From: a virus
IMG/VR virus record: IMGVR_UViG_3300037485_000244
Span: 1 to 29,877 of that record
Strand: one strand, 5' to 3'
DNA: 29,877 nt
Part shown: one piece after another, positions 29,601-29,877 of the stretch
Position numbering within the stretch: the stretch's first letter is position 1
Layout: the number at the start of each line of letters is the position of its first letter
Position numbers and translations under genes: made by a program
The notes under the pieces: generated by a model
What the model was told of the DNA's origin: nothing
The model's database searches: none
The model's input: the letters and a program-made list of their open reading frames with translations, nothing else

Positions 29601-29788
29601 CACTATTAACCATTTACATTATCGGCTTCATCCTACACTTTGGAATACTGAGCCTAAACATTTACAAGCATCAGAGACACTTATCTTCTTACCATTGGTA
29701 CGCTTATGTGGGTGTGGCTTTTACAGGCCTTGTATGGCTACCTTTTTGGGTGTATATCACAGTGCTACGTTTTCAACAACCTAAATAG
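29597..29788 (+). CDS. Two-pass membrane protein, 63 aa
   Basis: Segments at about 5-22 (TIYIIGFILHFGILSLNIY) and 35-57 (WYAYVGVAFTGLVWLPFWVY) are hydrophobic, with a basic loop KHQRHLSS between. The end RFQQPK is basic. It overlaps the preceding gene by four bases. No family recognised. Confidence 0.65.
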   Translation: MTLLTIYIIGFILHFGILSLNIYKHQRHLSSYHWYAYVGVAFTGLVWLPFWVYITVLRFQQPK

Positions 29789-29824
29789 TTTTTAACATGG
29801 TTACTAATTCTAACTAACTTGAAA

Positions 29825-29832
29825 TATATTTG
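29825..29832 (+). promoter_or_regulatory. -7 box TATATTTG before ATG 29837
   Basis: Exact TAnnTTTG, four bases before an ATG. The -33 region (29799-29805) has no clear TTTG. It would give a leaderless mRNA across the window boundary. Confidence 0.4.
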
Positions 29833-29836
29833 TCTC

Positions 29837-29877
29837 ATGCGACATATTACTGTAGTCTATAAATTTGATTTAAGGTT
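29837..29877 (+). CDS. Partial ORF running off the right end
   Basis: MRHITVVYKFDLR, truncated by the window edge. It would continue in frame at base 2 if the ends join. No recognised family; too short to judge. A -7 box lies just before it. Confidence 0.35.
   Translation, partial: MRHITVVYKFDLR

Noticed and set aside
1-29877. tRNA genes, rRNA, CRISPR arrays, insertion sequences or an integrase
   Set aside because: I saw no cloverleaf, spaced direct-repeat array, transposase or recombinase motif on either strand.

Overview
This AT-rich window is almost certainly the genome, or nearly the whole genome, of a small tailed phage (siphovirus type) that infects a member of the Bacteroidota. Every gene I can support is on the + strand, and most neighbours overlap by a few bases (ATGA junctions) or sit a few bases apart. 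The host assignment rests on three things. Two promoters match the Bacteroidota sigma consensus TTTG-N19-TAnnTTTG (20648-20678 and 23196-23226). Most genes lack a Shine-Dalgarno and have A-rich leaders. Many proteins belong to families I recognise from Flavobacteriia/Bacteroidia phages. An ORF that starts at 29837 and runs off the right end continues in frame at base 2, so the sequence may be a circular or circularly permuted genome cut at an arbitrary point (inference).

Layout. 1-277 is non-coding apart from that possible ORF. It holds a perfect 54-bp homopyrimidine mirror repeat (102-155, H-DNA type) and four 9-bp iteron-like repeats (230-267). 278-2172 carries small genes, the small terminase subunit and a tail-assembly-chaperone-like gene with a predicted programmed -1 frameshift. 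2188-13000 is the tail block: a large fibre protein with a neck/tail-type N-terminal domain, an HK97 gp10-like protein, two large tail proteins and the tape measure. 13006-18940 is the head block: small protein, XkdF-type protease, scaffold/decoration-like protein, major capsid protein, tail tube, small structural protein, portal, connector. 18941-20600 is lysis: YkuD-like endolysin candidate, two small membrane proteins (holin candidates) and an overlapping spanin-like pair.

A promoter at 20648 starts an early region (20705-25502). It holds small unknown proteins, an SSB-like protein with a DEMPF tip, HTH proteins, a stand-alone DnaA domain IV-like protein served by its own promoter at 23196, and a protein ending in a clamp-binding-like QLALF. 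A rho-independent terminator at 25544-25572 closes this region. It is followed by a short unknown protein, a metallophosphoesterase, the large terminase, a hairpin, an AT-rich gap with two DnaA-box-like sites, a VRR-NUC nuclease, a sigma-like protein, a zinc-binding protein and a membrane protein.

How it fits together. I see no DNA polymerase, helicase, primase, integrase or tRNA gene. Replication probably relies on host machinery recruited by the DnaA-like protein, the SSB-like protein and perhaps the QLALF protein. The sigma-like gene lies immediately upstream of the late cluster on a circular map and may help switch on late genes. The order tail, then protease-MCP-tube-portal-connector, then lysis departs from the usual terminase-portal-protease-capsid-tail order. 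The least expected elements are the mirror repeat, the predicted frameshift, the possible leaderless starts and the stand-alone DnaA DNA-binding domain.
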